Shown: one piece after another, positions 1-6,719 of the stretch
Numbering within the stretch: the stretch's first letter is position 1
Layout of the letters: the number at the start of each line of letters is the position of its first letter
Notes under the pieces: model-generated
Databases searched by the model: none
What the model was told of the DNA's origin: nothing
Seen by the model: the letters and a program-made list of their open reading frames with translations, nothing else
Program-made: the position numbers and the translations under genes
Assembly: GCA_023444445.1 (NCBI GenBank)
Contig: JAEXMK010000226.1
Location: forward strand, 1-14,821
DNA length: 14,821 nucleotides
Source: Pseudomonadota bacterium
GTDB lineage: Bacteria; Pseudomonadota; Alphaproteobacteria; Rhizobiales; Rhizobiaceae
Reading direction: 5' to 3'

Positions 1-502
1 TGCGGGTCAGCACCGTTCCGAAGGCCATGGAGACGGCACCGGCAAGACCTGCGGCGATGCCGATACCATCCAGTGCCGCGCCGGGGGTCAGCACCAGAAG
101 CGCGACGCCGGCAATGCCGAGAAAACCGGCGACGATGGCGAACGGCCGCACCGGCGCAGCAAGAAACAGCCGCGACAGCCCGATGACAATGAGTGGTTGC
201 ACCGCGCCCACCGTCGCCGCGACACCGCCGGGCAATCGATAGGCCGAAACGAAAAGCATCGCCCAGAAGAACGAGAAATTGAGCGCGCCGAGAATGAAGC
301 TGCGCGGCCACCAGATGCCCTGCGGCAGCTTTCGGACGAGAAGCAGCAGCAGGACACCGGCCGGCAAGGCGCGCAGCATCGCGACATGCAGCGGATATCC
401 CTGCGGCAGGAATTCCGTCGTAACAAAATAGGTGGTTCCCCAGATGGTGGGAGCAAGCGCTGTCGCCAGCACATCGGCGACGTAGGTCGTATTTTTCTTC
501 AT
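1..502 (-). CDS. EamA/DMT-family transporter, N-terminal part (cut by window edge)
   Basis: The minus-strand frame opens with ATG at 502-500 and stays open to the left edge (167 codons, no stop), so only the N-terminal half is present. The protein is very hydrophobic, with about five predicted membrane segments (roughly residues 8-28, 39-56, 68-88, 91-112, 118-137). An early APTIWGTTYFVT stretch is typical of the EamA repeat of drug/metabolite transporters, which usually have ten helices in two EamA repeats. The inferred role is inner-membrane export of a metabolite or toxic compound; the substrate cannot be told. It is divergent from the MarR regulator at 599, and the palindrome at 546-563 lies between them, which suggests MarR control. 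Family is fairly sure; specificity is unknown. Confidence 0.85.
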   Translation of the reverse strand, partial: MKKNTTYVADVLATALAPTIWGTTYFVTTEFLPQGYPLHVAMLRALPAGVLLLLLVRKLPQGIWWPRSFILGALNFSFFWAMLFVSAYRLPGGVAATVGAVQPLIVIGLSRLFLAAPVRPFAIVAGFLGIAGVALLVLTPGAALDGIGIAAGLAGAVSMAFGTVLTR

Positions 503-508
503 TTCAAG

Positions 509-526
509 AATCTCTATATCAAGATA
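509..526. promoter_or_regulatory. degenerate second copy of the MarR operator
   Basis: Aligned base for base with the perfect palindrome at 546-563, this stretch matches at 13 of 18 positions, including an intact right half-site TCAAGATA (519-526). It lies immediately upstream of the transporter start (502), where a bound repressor could block transcription or initiation. The role as a secondary site is inferred from similarity only. Confidence 0.35.
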
Positions 527-545
527 AATACAGCCTAGTCGATTT

Positions 546-563
546 TATCTTGACGTCAAGATA
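546..563. promoter_or_regulatory. perfect 18-bp palindrome, candidate MarR operator
   Basis: TATCTTGACGTCAAGATA equals its own reverse complement over all 18 bases. It sits in the 96-bp gap between the divergent transporter and MarR genes. MarR dimers typically bind palindromes of about 16-20 bp in such gaps. The left arm contains TTGACG (550-555), a good -35 element, with a weaker TATGCC (572-577) 16 bp downstream. Binding would therefore cover the marR promoter, the usual autorepression layout. Binding is inferred, not shown. Confidence 0.65.
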
Positions 564-598
564 TCAATTGTTATGCCTTGGTGATGAGCAAGGAACCC

Positions 599-1084
599 AT
601 GGACCACGTCGACCATATTCTCACGCAATGGCGTAAAGAACGACCCGATCTCGATGTCGGCCCCATGGGGTTGCTCGGCCGCCTGCACCGGCTCAGCACC
701 CATCTTGGCCGCGAGGTAGAGGCGGTGCTCCTGAAACACGGCCTCTCCTCCTCCGCGTTCGACGTGTTAGCGACATTGCGACGCGCCGGCTCACCTTATC
801 GGCTTTCTCCCGGCGATCTGCTGGCAATGACCATGGTCAGTTCCGGCACCATGACTAACCGGATCGACCAATTGGAAAAAGCCGGATTGGTGGAGCGTAT
901 TCACAATCCGCAGGACCGGCGCAGCGTCTTGATTTCACTGACGGATCGCGGCTTTGCCGTCGTCGAAGAGGCGGTTGGCGCGCACGTCGAAAACCAGCAT
1001 CGTCTTGTGGCCCATCTCAGCGAAGAGGAGCGCGCAGCGCTTGACGGGCTGCTGAAGCGGTTCCTGCGAAACTTCGAGGACTAG
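599..1084 (+). CDS. MarR-family transcriptional regulator
   Basis: This 161-residue protein has a winged helix-turn-helix of MarR type at about residues 52-117. The recognition helix region is about 79-98 (MVSSGTMTNRIDQLEKAGLV) and the wing carries DRRS (106-109), a MarR hallmark. Flanking helices would form the dimer interface. MarR proteins are usually dimeric repressors released by small phenolic or oxidising ligands; the ligand here is unknown. I chose ATG 599 because AAGGAA (590-595) lies just upstream, although the spacing is short. Earlier in-frame starts exist (ATG 584, GTG 581, TTG 578) with poorer ribosome sites. It is divergent from the EamA transporter and probably controls both genes through the palindrome at 546-563. 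Confidence 0.9.
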   Translation: MDHVDHILTQWRKERPDLDVGPMGLLGRLHRLSTHLGREVEAVLLKHGLSSSAFDVLATLRRAGSPYRLSPGDLLAMTMVSSGTMTNRIDQLEKAGLVERIHNPQDRRSVLISLTDRGFAVVEEAVGAHVENQHRLVAHLSEEERAALDGLLKRFLRNFED

Positions 1085-1110
1085 TTTACGCTGCTGATGG
1101 GACCAGCGAT

Positions 1111-1130
1111 CAAGCGGGCATGAGCGCTTG
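1111..1130 (+). terminator. weak hairpin after marR
   Basis: CAAGCG (1111-1116) and CGCTTG (1125-1130) form a 6-bp stem with an 8-nt loop, followed by TTT. It lies 26 nt after the marR stop. The stem is short and the T-run is only three bases, so termination is a weak guess. Confidence 0.2.
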
Positions 1131-1166
1131 TTTCCGCAGAAAAAGTCCTGTAAGCAATTTTCCATA

Positions 1167-1183
1167 AACCTGTACTACAGGTT
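1167..1183. promoter_or_regulatory. GntR/FadR-type operator overlapping the leader of the gntR gene
   Basis: AACCTGTA-C-TACAGGTT is a perfect inverted repeat with 8-bp arms and one central base. Its core GTA-C-TAC fits the GTM-N(0-1)-KAC pattern described for FadR-subfamily GntR regulators. It ends one base before the GGAGG ribosome site (1184-1188) of the GntR gene that starts at 1193. Binding there would block the gene's own expression and, through readthrough, that of the downstream enzyme. Autoregulation is inferred from position and consensus. Confidence 0.65.
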
Positions 1184-1192
1184 GGAGGAAAA

Positions 1193-1900
1193 ATGTTAAA
1201 CGCCATTCCGCATGAATCCGGCCTCGTCAGCAGCACGATCGGCGCGATCACCCGCCATATCAGAGAGAACGAGCTGGCGCCTGGTGCGAAGCTGCCGAGC
1301 GAGCTTTCGCTATCGCAACAACTCGGTGTCTCACGCACAGTCGTTCGCGAGGCTTTCCGCTCTCTATCCGCCATGCGGTTGATTGATGTCAGCGCGGGAA
1401 AGCGCGCCACCGTGGCGACGCTGGATCATGGCGCGATGTCGCTGATGTTCGAACATGGCATTCACACCGAGCAGATCAACATTCAGCAAATATACGACGT
1501 GCGACGCACGATCGAAGTCAGAACCGTGACGCTCGCGGCGCTGAGGCGAACGGATGCGGAAGCTCTTACCATCCTCGACCATGCCAACAATATGGAGCGA
1601 GATTTCGGCGACAATGACAAGGTGATGGAGCACGACCTTGCCTTTCACCTTGCTGTTGCCAAGGCCTCCAAGAACCCGGTTTTCGAACTCATTCTCGGCG
1701 CCTTCCAGAATGTGACGCGTCAGACCTGGCCGATCGGCTGGAAAAGCCGCACTTCCGACGCGCAGCGCCACGCCGCCGGTGAACTTCACATCGCCGTCGG
1801 ACAGGCGATTGCCGCGGGCGATCCGCAAACGGCCTCGACGCTGATGGCGCGGCATTTCGATGAAAGCGTGCACGCGCTTCTGGCTGCCGGCATCGCCTGA
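1193..1900 (+). CDS. GntR-family regulator, FadR subfamily (FCD domain)
   Basis: The protein has 235 residues. The N-terminal winged helix (about 11-77) contains the GntR signature around LPSELSLSQQLGVSRTVVREA (34-54). The C-terminal all-helical FCD ligand domain spans about 98-228. Its likely metal ligands are D148 and H152 (EHDLAFH), H199 and H221, the Asp/three-His set usual for metal-binding FCD domains. ATG 1193 is preceded by GGAGG (1184-1188). FCD regulators of this group commonly sense sugar acids or other carboxylates and repress nearby catabolic genes. The enolase-superfamily enzyme 53 bp downstream on the same strand is the obvious target. The effector is unknown but may be that enzyme's substrate or product. 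Confidence 0.92.
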   Translation: MLNAIPHESGLVSSTIGAITRHIRENELAPGAKLPSELSLSQQLGVSRTVVREAFRSLSAMRLIDVSAGKRATVATLDHGAMSLMFEHGIHTEQINIQQIYDVRRTIEVRTVTLAALRRTDAEALTILDHANNMERDFGDNDKVMEHDLAFHLAVAKASKNPVFELILGAFQNVTRQTWPIGWKSRTSDAQRHAAGELHIAVGQAIAAGDPQTASTLMARHFDESVHALLAAGIA

Positions 1901-1912
1901 TTTTTCAACGCA

Positions 1913-1926
1913 GTTCCCGAGGGAAC
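1913..1926. repeat. short inverted repeat before the mandelate racemase-family gene
   Basis: GTTCCC-GA-GGGAAC is a perfect 6-bp inverted repeat with a 2-base centre, in the 53-bp gap between the regulator stop and the enzyme start. CGC and GCG on the outside extend it with one bulged A. It does not resemble the GntR operator at 1167. It could be an operator or a small mRNA structure before the GGAGGAG ribosome site (1940-1946). Confidence 0.3.
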
Positions 1927-1953
1927 GCGACCTGCCTCTGGAGGAGACACTTC

Positions 1954-3156
1954 ATGAAAATTACGAAACTCGAGACCGTCCGTGTGGCGGAACGGGCAAA
2001 CCTGCTCTGGATTCTGGTCCATACGGATGAAGGCATCACCGGGCTTGGCGAAACCTTTTATGGCGCCGAGACGGTGGAAGCCTATGTGCATGAATATATC
2101 GCACCCCGGGTGATCGGTCGCGATCCGTTGCAGATCGATCTTCTGGCGCAGGATCTTGTCGGTTATCTCGGTTTCCGCTCATCGGGCGCGGAAGTGCGCG
2201 GCAACTCGGCCTTCGATATCGCGCTGTGGGATATTTTCGGCAAGGCGACGAACCAGCCTATAGCCCAGTTGCTCGGGGGCTTCAGCCGCAGGGAAATCCG
2301 CACCTACAATACCTGTGCCGGCACCGAATACATCAAGAAGGCAACCGGCCAGCAGACAGCCAATTACGGCTTGTCCGGCGGCAAGGACTATGACGATCTG
2401 AACGGCTTCCTGCACCGGGCCGACGAGCTTGCCCATTCGCTGTTGGAAGACGGCATCACGGCCATGAAGATCTGGCCCTTTGATGCCGCAGCGGAAAAGA
2501 CGCGCGGGCAATATATCTCGATGCCCGACCTGAAAAGCGCGCTCGAGCCGTTTGAAAAGATCCGCAAGGCGGTGGGCGACAAGATGGATATCATGGTGGA
2601 GTTTCACTCCATGTGGCAGCTTCTGCCCGCCATGCAGATCGCCAAGGCGCTTACCCCTTACCAGACCTTCTGGCACGAAGACCCGATCAAAATGGACAGC
2701 CTTTCCAGCCTGACCCGTTATGCCGCCGTGTCGCCCGCCCCGATTTCAGCGTCGGAAACGCTCGGCTCCCGCTGGGCTTTCCGCGATCTGCTGGAAACCG
2801 GTGCTGCCGGTGTTGTCATGCTTGATATCAGCTGGTGCGGCGGGCTTTCTGAAGCACGCAAGATCGCCTCCATGGCGGAAGCCTGGCATCTGCCGGTCGC
2901 GCCACATGATTGCACGGGCCCGGTGGTGCTCTGCGCCTCCACACATTTGTCGCTCAACGCGCCGAATGCGCTGGTGCAGGAAAGCGTGCGCGCCTTCTAC
3001 AAGACCTGGTATCGCGATCTCGTGACCGCTTTGCCGGAAGTGAAAAACGGCATGATCACCGTGCCGCCGGGTGCCGGCCTTGGCATGGAGCTTCATCCAG
3101 ATATCGAAAAGACCTTCACCGTCAGCCGCCGCTTTTCGGATGCGACGTCGATCTGA
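1954..3156 (+). CDS. mandelate racemase/muconate lactonizing enzyme family protein (enolase superfamily)
   Basis: This 400-residue protein is the usual length for the family: an N-terminal capping domain (about 1-120) and a TIM barrel with the active site. Visible catalytic positions are K172 (KIW), metal ligands E216, E242 (HEDP) and E268 (SASE), H218 two residues after the first ligand, the D291-H318 pair (LDISWCGG; APHDCTGP), and E343. The second Lys of the common KxK motif is Trp174. E216-x-H218 resembles the D-x-H of D-galactonate dehydratase, where His acts as acid. A sugar-acid dehydratase or related cytoplasmic lyase is therefore likely, but the substrate cannot be named. Its ATG follows a strong GGAGGAG. 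It is probably co-transcribed with and controlled by the GntR gene. Its TGA abuts the xseA stop with no gap. Confidence 0.9.
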   Translation: MKITKLETVRVAERANLLWILVHTDEGITGLGETFYGAETVEAYVHEYIAPRVIGRDPLQIDLLAQDLVGYLGFRSSGAEVRGNSAFDIALWDIFGKATNQPIAQLLGGFSRREIRTYNTCAGTEYIKKATGQQTANYGLSGGKDYDDLNGFLHRADELAHSLLEDGITAMKIWPFDAAAEKTRGQYISMPDLKSALEPFEKIRKAVGDKMDIMVEFHSMWQLLPAMQIAKALTPYQTFWHEDPIKMDSLSSLTRYAAVSPAPISASETLGSRWAFRDLLETGAAGVVMLDISWCGGLSEARKIASMAEAWHLPVAPHDCTGPVVLCASTHLSLNAPNALVQESVRAFYKTWYRDLVTALPEVKNGMITVPPGAGLGMELHPDIEKTFTVSRRFSDATSI

Positions 3157-4755
3157 TCAGAACAGGCTGCCCTGGTTGCCAGGGTCCGAAGGAGCCGGCT
3201 TGACCGGCTTCTTTTTCGGCGCGGTGGGGGCATCCGGGGACGGCGTCCCCTCTCCCGTTGTGATTGCGGAGACGCGACCGTCGGCAAACTCCATAGACAC
3301 GACAGCGCCTGAAGCGATAGCCGCTGCGCGGGTCAACGGCCGGTTGTCCTCGTCACGGATCACCGCGTAACCGCGATTCAGCACGTTCTTGTAGGACAGC
3401 GATTGCAGGATACGATCATGGGCGGCGAGACCGGAACGGTTCTGCGCCATGCGGTGTAACACGGCGGTATCGGCCCGGCGCGACGCGGTGACGACCCGTT
3501 CCTTCTGCCGCTCTAGCTGGCCGAGCAGGCGGGCGGGGAGCGAACGCAATGCGGAATCGAAGGAATCGACGCGGCCCTTGCCTTGCAGCAGGCGGCGCTC
3601 CACCAGGGTCTCGGCCCGGTGAATGCGTTCGGTAATCCGCTGCCTGTGGTGTTTAAGACCGTTCAACAGGGTTTCCGGTCTGAGACCCGAGGCAGAACGT
3701 TCGAAGGCACGGCGCTTGTTCAGCGTCGTCAATTCCAATCCACGACCAAGACCGCTGGCGGCCTCATCAAACCGGCGGCGCGGCAAAGCCAGAAGCTGAT
3801 CGAGTGACGGCAGCGCCCGAACCAGAGCGCGCACGCCCTGACGGCGATTGTCCATCTGCCGCAAGACAGAACCAGAAAGGCGGGCAGCGAGGCCGGACAG
3901 CTGCGCTTCGAGTTCCGCCCGCACCGGCACCGCCATTTCGGCGGCTCCCGTTGGCGTCGGGGCGCGCACGTCTGCGGCATAATCGATCAATGTCGTATCG
4001 GTTTCGTGTCCGACCGCGGAAATCAGCGGGATTTCGCTCTCGGCAGCGGCGCGCACGACGATTTCATCATTGAAGCTCCAGAGGTCTTCTAGGCTGCCGC
4101 CGCCGCGCGCAACGATCAGTACATCGGGGCGGGCAATCTCACCACCGGGCTGAAGCGCGTTGAAGCCGCGAATGGCGTTCGCCACCTCCTCGCCCGAACC
4201 TTCGCCCTGCACCTTGACAGGCCAGACGACGACGTGGATCGGAAACCGATCCGAGATACGGTGAAGAATATCGCGGATGACCGCACCCGTGGGCGACGTG
4301 ACGACACCGATGACACGCGGCATGAATGGCACGGGACGTTTACGAGCAGGATCAAACAGCCCTTCCGCCGCCAGCCGCCGACGGCGATCTTCCAGAAGCG
4401 CCATCAGCGCGCCGGCTCCGGCAGGCTCCAGGCTTTCGATGACGATCTGGTATTTCGAGGAGCCGGGAAAAGTGGTGATCTTGCCGGTGGCGATCACTTC
4501 CATACCCTCTTCCGGGCGGAACTTCAGGCGCGAGAAAGTGCCTTTCCAGATCACCGCATCGATGCGGGCGCGATCATCCTTCAGCGAGAAATAGGCGTGA
4601 CCGGAAGAATGCGGACCGCGATAGCCGGAAATTTCGCCGCGCACCCGCACTTGTTCGAAAGCCGTCTCCACCGTGCGCTTGATGGAACCCGACAGTTCGG
4701 ACACCGAAAATTCGGCAAGATTGCTCAATGCGGCGTGGGAGAAGATATCACTCAT
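3157..4755 (-). CDS. xseA: exodeoxyribonuclease VII large subunit
   Basis: XseA is the catalytic subunit of exonuclease VII. With small XseB subunits it cuts single-stranded DNA from both ends into oligonucleotides, in repair of damaged DNA. The 532-residue product has an N-terminal OB fold (about 16-110), a catalytic domain with [15 protein letters not shown] (217-230) and GHETD (249-253), a long helical coiled-coil region (about 280-450), and a C-terminal segment [12 protein letters not shown] (457-468). A Pro/Lys-rich tail ends in QGSLF. ATG 4755 begins [21 protein letters not shown] and leaves the OB fold intact, but has no Shine-Dalgarno; a 9-bp hairpin stands there instead. An in-frame ATG at 4830 would add 25 residues and has GAGG only two bases away. 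No xseB is visible here; the two genes are often unlinked. Confidence 0.96.
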   Translation of the reverse strand: MSDIFSHAALSNLAEFSVSELSGSIKRTVETAFEQVRVRGEISGYRGPHSSGHAYFSLKDDRARIDAVIWKGTFSRLKFRPEEGMEVIATGKITTFPGSSKYQIVIESLEPAGAGALMALLEDRRRRLAAEGLFDPARKRPVPFMPRVIGVVTSPTGAVIRDILHRISDRFPIHVVVWPVKVQGEGSGEEVANAIRGFNALQPGGEIARPDVLIVARGGGSLEDLWSFNDEIVVRAAAESEIPLISAVGHETDTTLIDYAADVRAPTPTGAAEMAVPVRAELEAQLSGLAARLSGSVLRQMDNRRQGVRALVRALPSLDQLLALPRRRFDEAASGLGRGLELTTLNKRRAFERSASGLRPETLLNGLKHHRQRITERIHRAETLVERRLLQGKGRVDSFDSALRSLPARLLGQLERQKERVVTASRRADTAVLHRMAQNRSGLAAHDRILQSLSYKNVLNRGYAVIRDEDNRPLTRAAAIASGAVVSMEFADGRVSAITTGEGTPSPDAPTAPKKKPVKPAPSDPGNQGSLF

Positions 4756-4756
4756 G

Positions 4757-4778
4757 CCGCTTTTGTAACCAAAAGCGG
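4757..4778 (-). repeat. perfect 9-bp inverted repeat directly before the xseA start
   Basis: Read on the xseA strand, CCGCTTTTG-GTTA-CAAAAGCGG forms a perfect 9-bp stem with a 4-base loop, ending one base before ATG 4755. It fills the position of the ribosome binding site. As RNA it would be a stable hairpin beside the start codon; as DNA it could be an operator. If translation starts at 4830 instead, it lies inside codons 18-25. Confidence 0.7.
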
Positions 4779-4943
4779 TCGATTCGGAAATGCCGGCCCG
4801 GCCCACCGATTTTAACGACGATGAAACCATATCCTCAACTAACGAGTTAGGAAAACAGGGATCAGAGGAGAAAACAAGGGTTCGTTAGGGAAGGAGACGC
4901 TACGTCTTGTTCCAGACCCGGCAACCAAAGAGGAGGCGGCATC

Positions 4944-5186
4944 ATGATATTTCTAACCGCCACAGTGCTCGGCGTAACCGCAGTTGCGTTGCGTTCTGTC
5001 TTCAGCATCATTTTCATCTGCATGATGATCATCGGCGCTTACGGTGTCGCGATGGTGCTTTCTTCCACCGCCGTGCCGCTGGTGTCGCTGCTGCTGGCAC
5101 TCGCCGGTTATAATTTTGGCGTCGTGGGTGTTGTTATCGCCCTTCTGGTGCTGCAGCGCCCGCGCTCCACACAGCCGACGCTTTAA
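4944..5186 (+). CDS. small hypothetical membrane protein
   Basis: This 80-residue protein is almost entirely hydrophobic. It has about two to three predicted membrane segments (roughly 3-15, 18-38 and 46-71) and a short polar C-terminus, QRPRSTQPTL. ATG 4944 has a strong GAGGAGG ribosome site (4930-4936) with 7-base spacing, which supports real translation. I do not recognise a family. It is divergent from xseA (188-bp gap). Its TAA is followed by four sense codons and then a TTG start of the next membrane protein in the same frame, so the two are very probably co-transcribed. A role in the envelope or as a partner of the next gene is a guess. Confidence 0.65.
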   Translation: MIFLTATVLGVTAVALRSVFSIIFICMMIIGAYGVAMVLSSTAVPLVSLLLALAGYNFGVVGVVIALLVLQRPRSTQPTL

Positions 5187-5198
5187 AAGCCTGCACCC

Positions 5199-5561
5199 TT
5201 GAGACTTTCGCACTTCGCGCTGGCCGAGATTTTCGGATTGGCCGTCGATCTTGCCGTCACCTGCCTGCTTATTTTCTATCTCGGCGTCGATCCGCTGGCA
5301 GCCCGTTTGCCGGGGGCCGCTGCAGGACTTGCTACGAGCTTGCGGCTAAACCGTTCGAATGGCGGCGAGCTGAACGGCTTCCTGAAAAATGCCGTCACGC
5401 TCATCTCCCGCATCGTCGGCGTTGGCATATTTGCCCTGCTTTTATGGCGCAACCCGCTGCTGCAACCACTCATCCCGCTTACCCTTTCGGCGATCGCGGC
5501 GCTTGTCCTGGCGCTCTACGGATATTTGCGGCTGCAAAGGCAGCGGCGGGGTCCGGATTAA
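5199..5561 (+). CDS. small four-helix membrane protein, GtrA-like
   Basis: The product is 120 residues with four predicted membrane helices (about 9-29, 34-50, 65-84, 92-111) and a basic C-terminal tail. Size, helix layout and the segment [20 protein letters not shown] resemble GtrA-type proteins, small membrane proteins linked to lipid-linked sugar transfer. No sugar-transferase neighbour supports that role here. The only in-frame start near the N-terminus is TTG 5199, without a convincing Shine-Dalgarno. The frame continues upstream to the TAA (5184-5186) of the previous gene, so expression may depend on translational coupling or readthrough. Its TAA overlaps the stop of the convergent oxidoreductase gene (TTAA, 5558-5561). 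The family call is moderate at best. Confidence 0.55.
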   Translation: MRLSHFALAEIFGLAVDLAVTCLLIFYLGVDPLAARLPGAAAGLATSLRLNRSNGGELNGFLKNAVTLISRIVGVGIFALLLWRNPLLQPLIPLTLSAIAALVLALYGYLRLQRQRRGPD

Positions 5562-6541
5562 ACGGTTTCCCACCCGTCCTTTTCCGCCGCCCGATAGATG
5601 GCGTCGATGAAAAGCTGGTTCTTCCTCGAATTTTCCAGAGTGACGATTTCGCCCTCGCCCGTCACCGCGCGGGCAAAGGCCTCCGCCTCCAGCTTGTACT
5701 GTCGGCTATCCTGAAACCGGAAGACCTGTGACTGGTTATGGGCCTGATTGGTCAGTTCGACCTCTTCCGCACCCCAGCGATTGGCATTGAACGGTGATTT
5801 GACCTCGATGTAACCGTCGGTGCCATGAAAAACCATCAATTGACGGGCGGCAAGCTGGGTCGCCAGATAAAAGCTCAGCTCGAAACCGCCGAAATCGGCC
5901 CGGACGCTGGAATAGATATCGGTGCCGAACTCCCTGTCGCGCTCAACCGTGGCCTGCACGCGCTTTGGTTCGGCGCCGGTGGCGAAGCGGGTTACAATAG
6001 TCGGATAGACGCCGATATCCGGCAAGGCACCGCCGCCGAGTTCGGGAATATTACGCATATTGTCTGGATCACGATTGAAATAGCTGAAAGCGCCCTGCAC
6101 ATGTTTCAGCGTGCCAATGGCACCCGACGCCAGCAATTCCTTCACCTTGGCCCAAACAGGGGAATAGGTGACCATGAAAGCCTCGGACACGATAACACCA
6201 TTACGGTCTCTCGCAGCAATGAGCGTATCAATCTCTTCTGCTTTCAACGCGATCGGCTTTTCGCAAAGAACATGTTTGCCGGCATCCGCGGCCTTGATGG
6301 TCCACTCCACATGCTGCGCCGTGGGAAGCGGAATATAGACCGCATCGATCACATCCGATGCCAGCATCTCCTCATAGGAACCAAAGGCGTGGGGCACGGA
6401 AAAACGCTCGGCAACCGCGCGGGCTTTGACGTGATCGCGGCTGGCAATGGCGCTGACCACGCAGTTTTGCGCATCCTGTATCGCCGGAATGACGTGGTCC
6501 TGAGCGATTTTCGCCGTCGAGATTATTCCGAAGCGCAGCAT
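5558..6541 (-). CDS. Gfo/Idh/MocA-family NAD(P)-dependent oxidoreductase
   Basis: This 327-residue protein has an N-terminal Rossmann fold ([18 protein letters not shown], 4-21) and the family's EKP motif (94-96) with the catalytic Lys. The C-terminal alpha/beta domain carries [12 protein letters not shown] (169-180), where D175 and Y179 fall at conserved positions. Members oxidise or reduce sugars, inositols and related polyols; D-xylose dehydrogenase and dihydrodiol dehydrogenase types look closest, but the substrate is not determined. I chose ATG 6541 because GGGAG sits 6 bases upstream and the Rossmann strand starts at once. An ATG at 6562 would add seven residues with a poor ribosome site. 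It is divergent from the isochorismatase gene and convergent, with a 4-nt overlap, to the GtrA-like gene. Confidence 0.92.
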   Translation of the reverse strand: MLRFGIISTAKIAQDHVIPAIQDAQNCVVSAIASRDHVKARAVAERFSVPHAFGSYEEMLASDVIDAVYIPLPTAQHVEWTIKAADAGKHVLCEKPIALKAEEIDTLIAARDRNGVIVSEAFMVTYSPVWAKVKELLASGAIGTLKHVQGAFSYFNRDPDNMRNIPELGGGALPDIGVYPTIVTRFATGAEPKRVQATVERDREFGTDIYSSVRADFGGFELSFYLATQLAARQLMVFHGTDGYIEVKSPFNANRWGAEEVELTNQAHNQSQVFRFQDSRQYKLEAEAFARAVTGEGEIVTLENSRKNQLFIDAIYRAAEKDGWETV

Positions 6542-6630
6542 TCCATTCTCCCAATCTGCCATTCACCGGAACTTATCACCATCGTTCGCGCTGGCAAGCC
6601 GCCGACACGCACGAAATAAGCTATGGCTGG

Positions 6631-6648
6631 ATTTGTCCCTCATTTGTC
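6631..6648 (+). promoter_or_regulatory. 7-bp direct repeat upstream of the isochorismatase-glxA pair
   Basis: ATTTGTC occurs at 6631-6637 and again at 6642-6648, 11 bp apart, about one helical turn. It lies in the gap between the divergent oxidoreductase and hydrolase genes. AraC-family proteins often bind direct repeats, so the GlxA-type regulator encoded downstream is a candidate. The repeat is short and chance cannot be excluded. Confidence 0.25.
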
Positions 6649-6719
6649 GGCCTGTTTGCTTTTTCCCATACAAGAAAAGGAGAATTATGCTATTCATGAA
6701 CTCACAGGAGAAACATGAA

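Noticed and set aside
27..538. Plus-strand frames at 27-242 and 197-538
   Set aside because: They lie opposite the clear membrane-protein frame of the EamA transporter (1-502, minus) and have Arg/Pro-rich, low-complexity products.
2179..2676. 165-codon minus-strand frame inside the mandelate racemase-family gene
   Set aside because: Shadow frame. The plus-strand protein has all expected catalytic residues.
4234..4815. 193-codon plus-strand frame opposite xseA
   Set aside because: The reverse strand encodes unmistakable XseA motifs, and the plus-strand product is low in hydrophobic structure and resembles nothing known.
4839..4850. CTAAC-GA-GTTAG inverted repeat upstream of xseA and a second GTTAGG at 4884-4889
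   Set aside because: Arms of five bases are too short to separate from chance, and no matching regulator or consensus was evident.
5825..6619. 264-codon open frame on the plus strand opposite the Gfo/Idh/MocA gene
   Set aside because: It is a long antisense shadow of a well-supported family gene in GC-rich DNA. No ribosome site or recognisable domain was seen.
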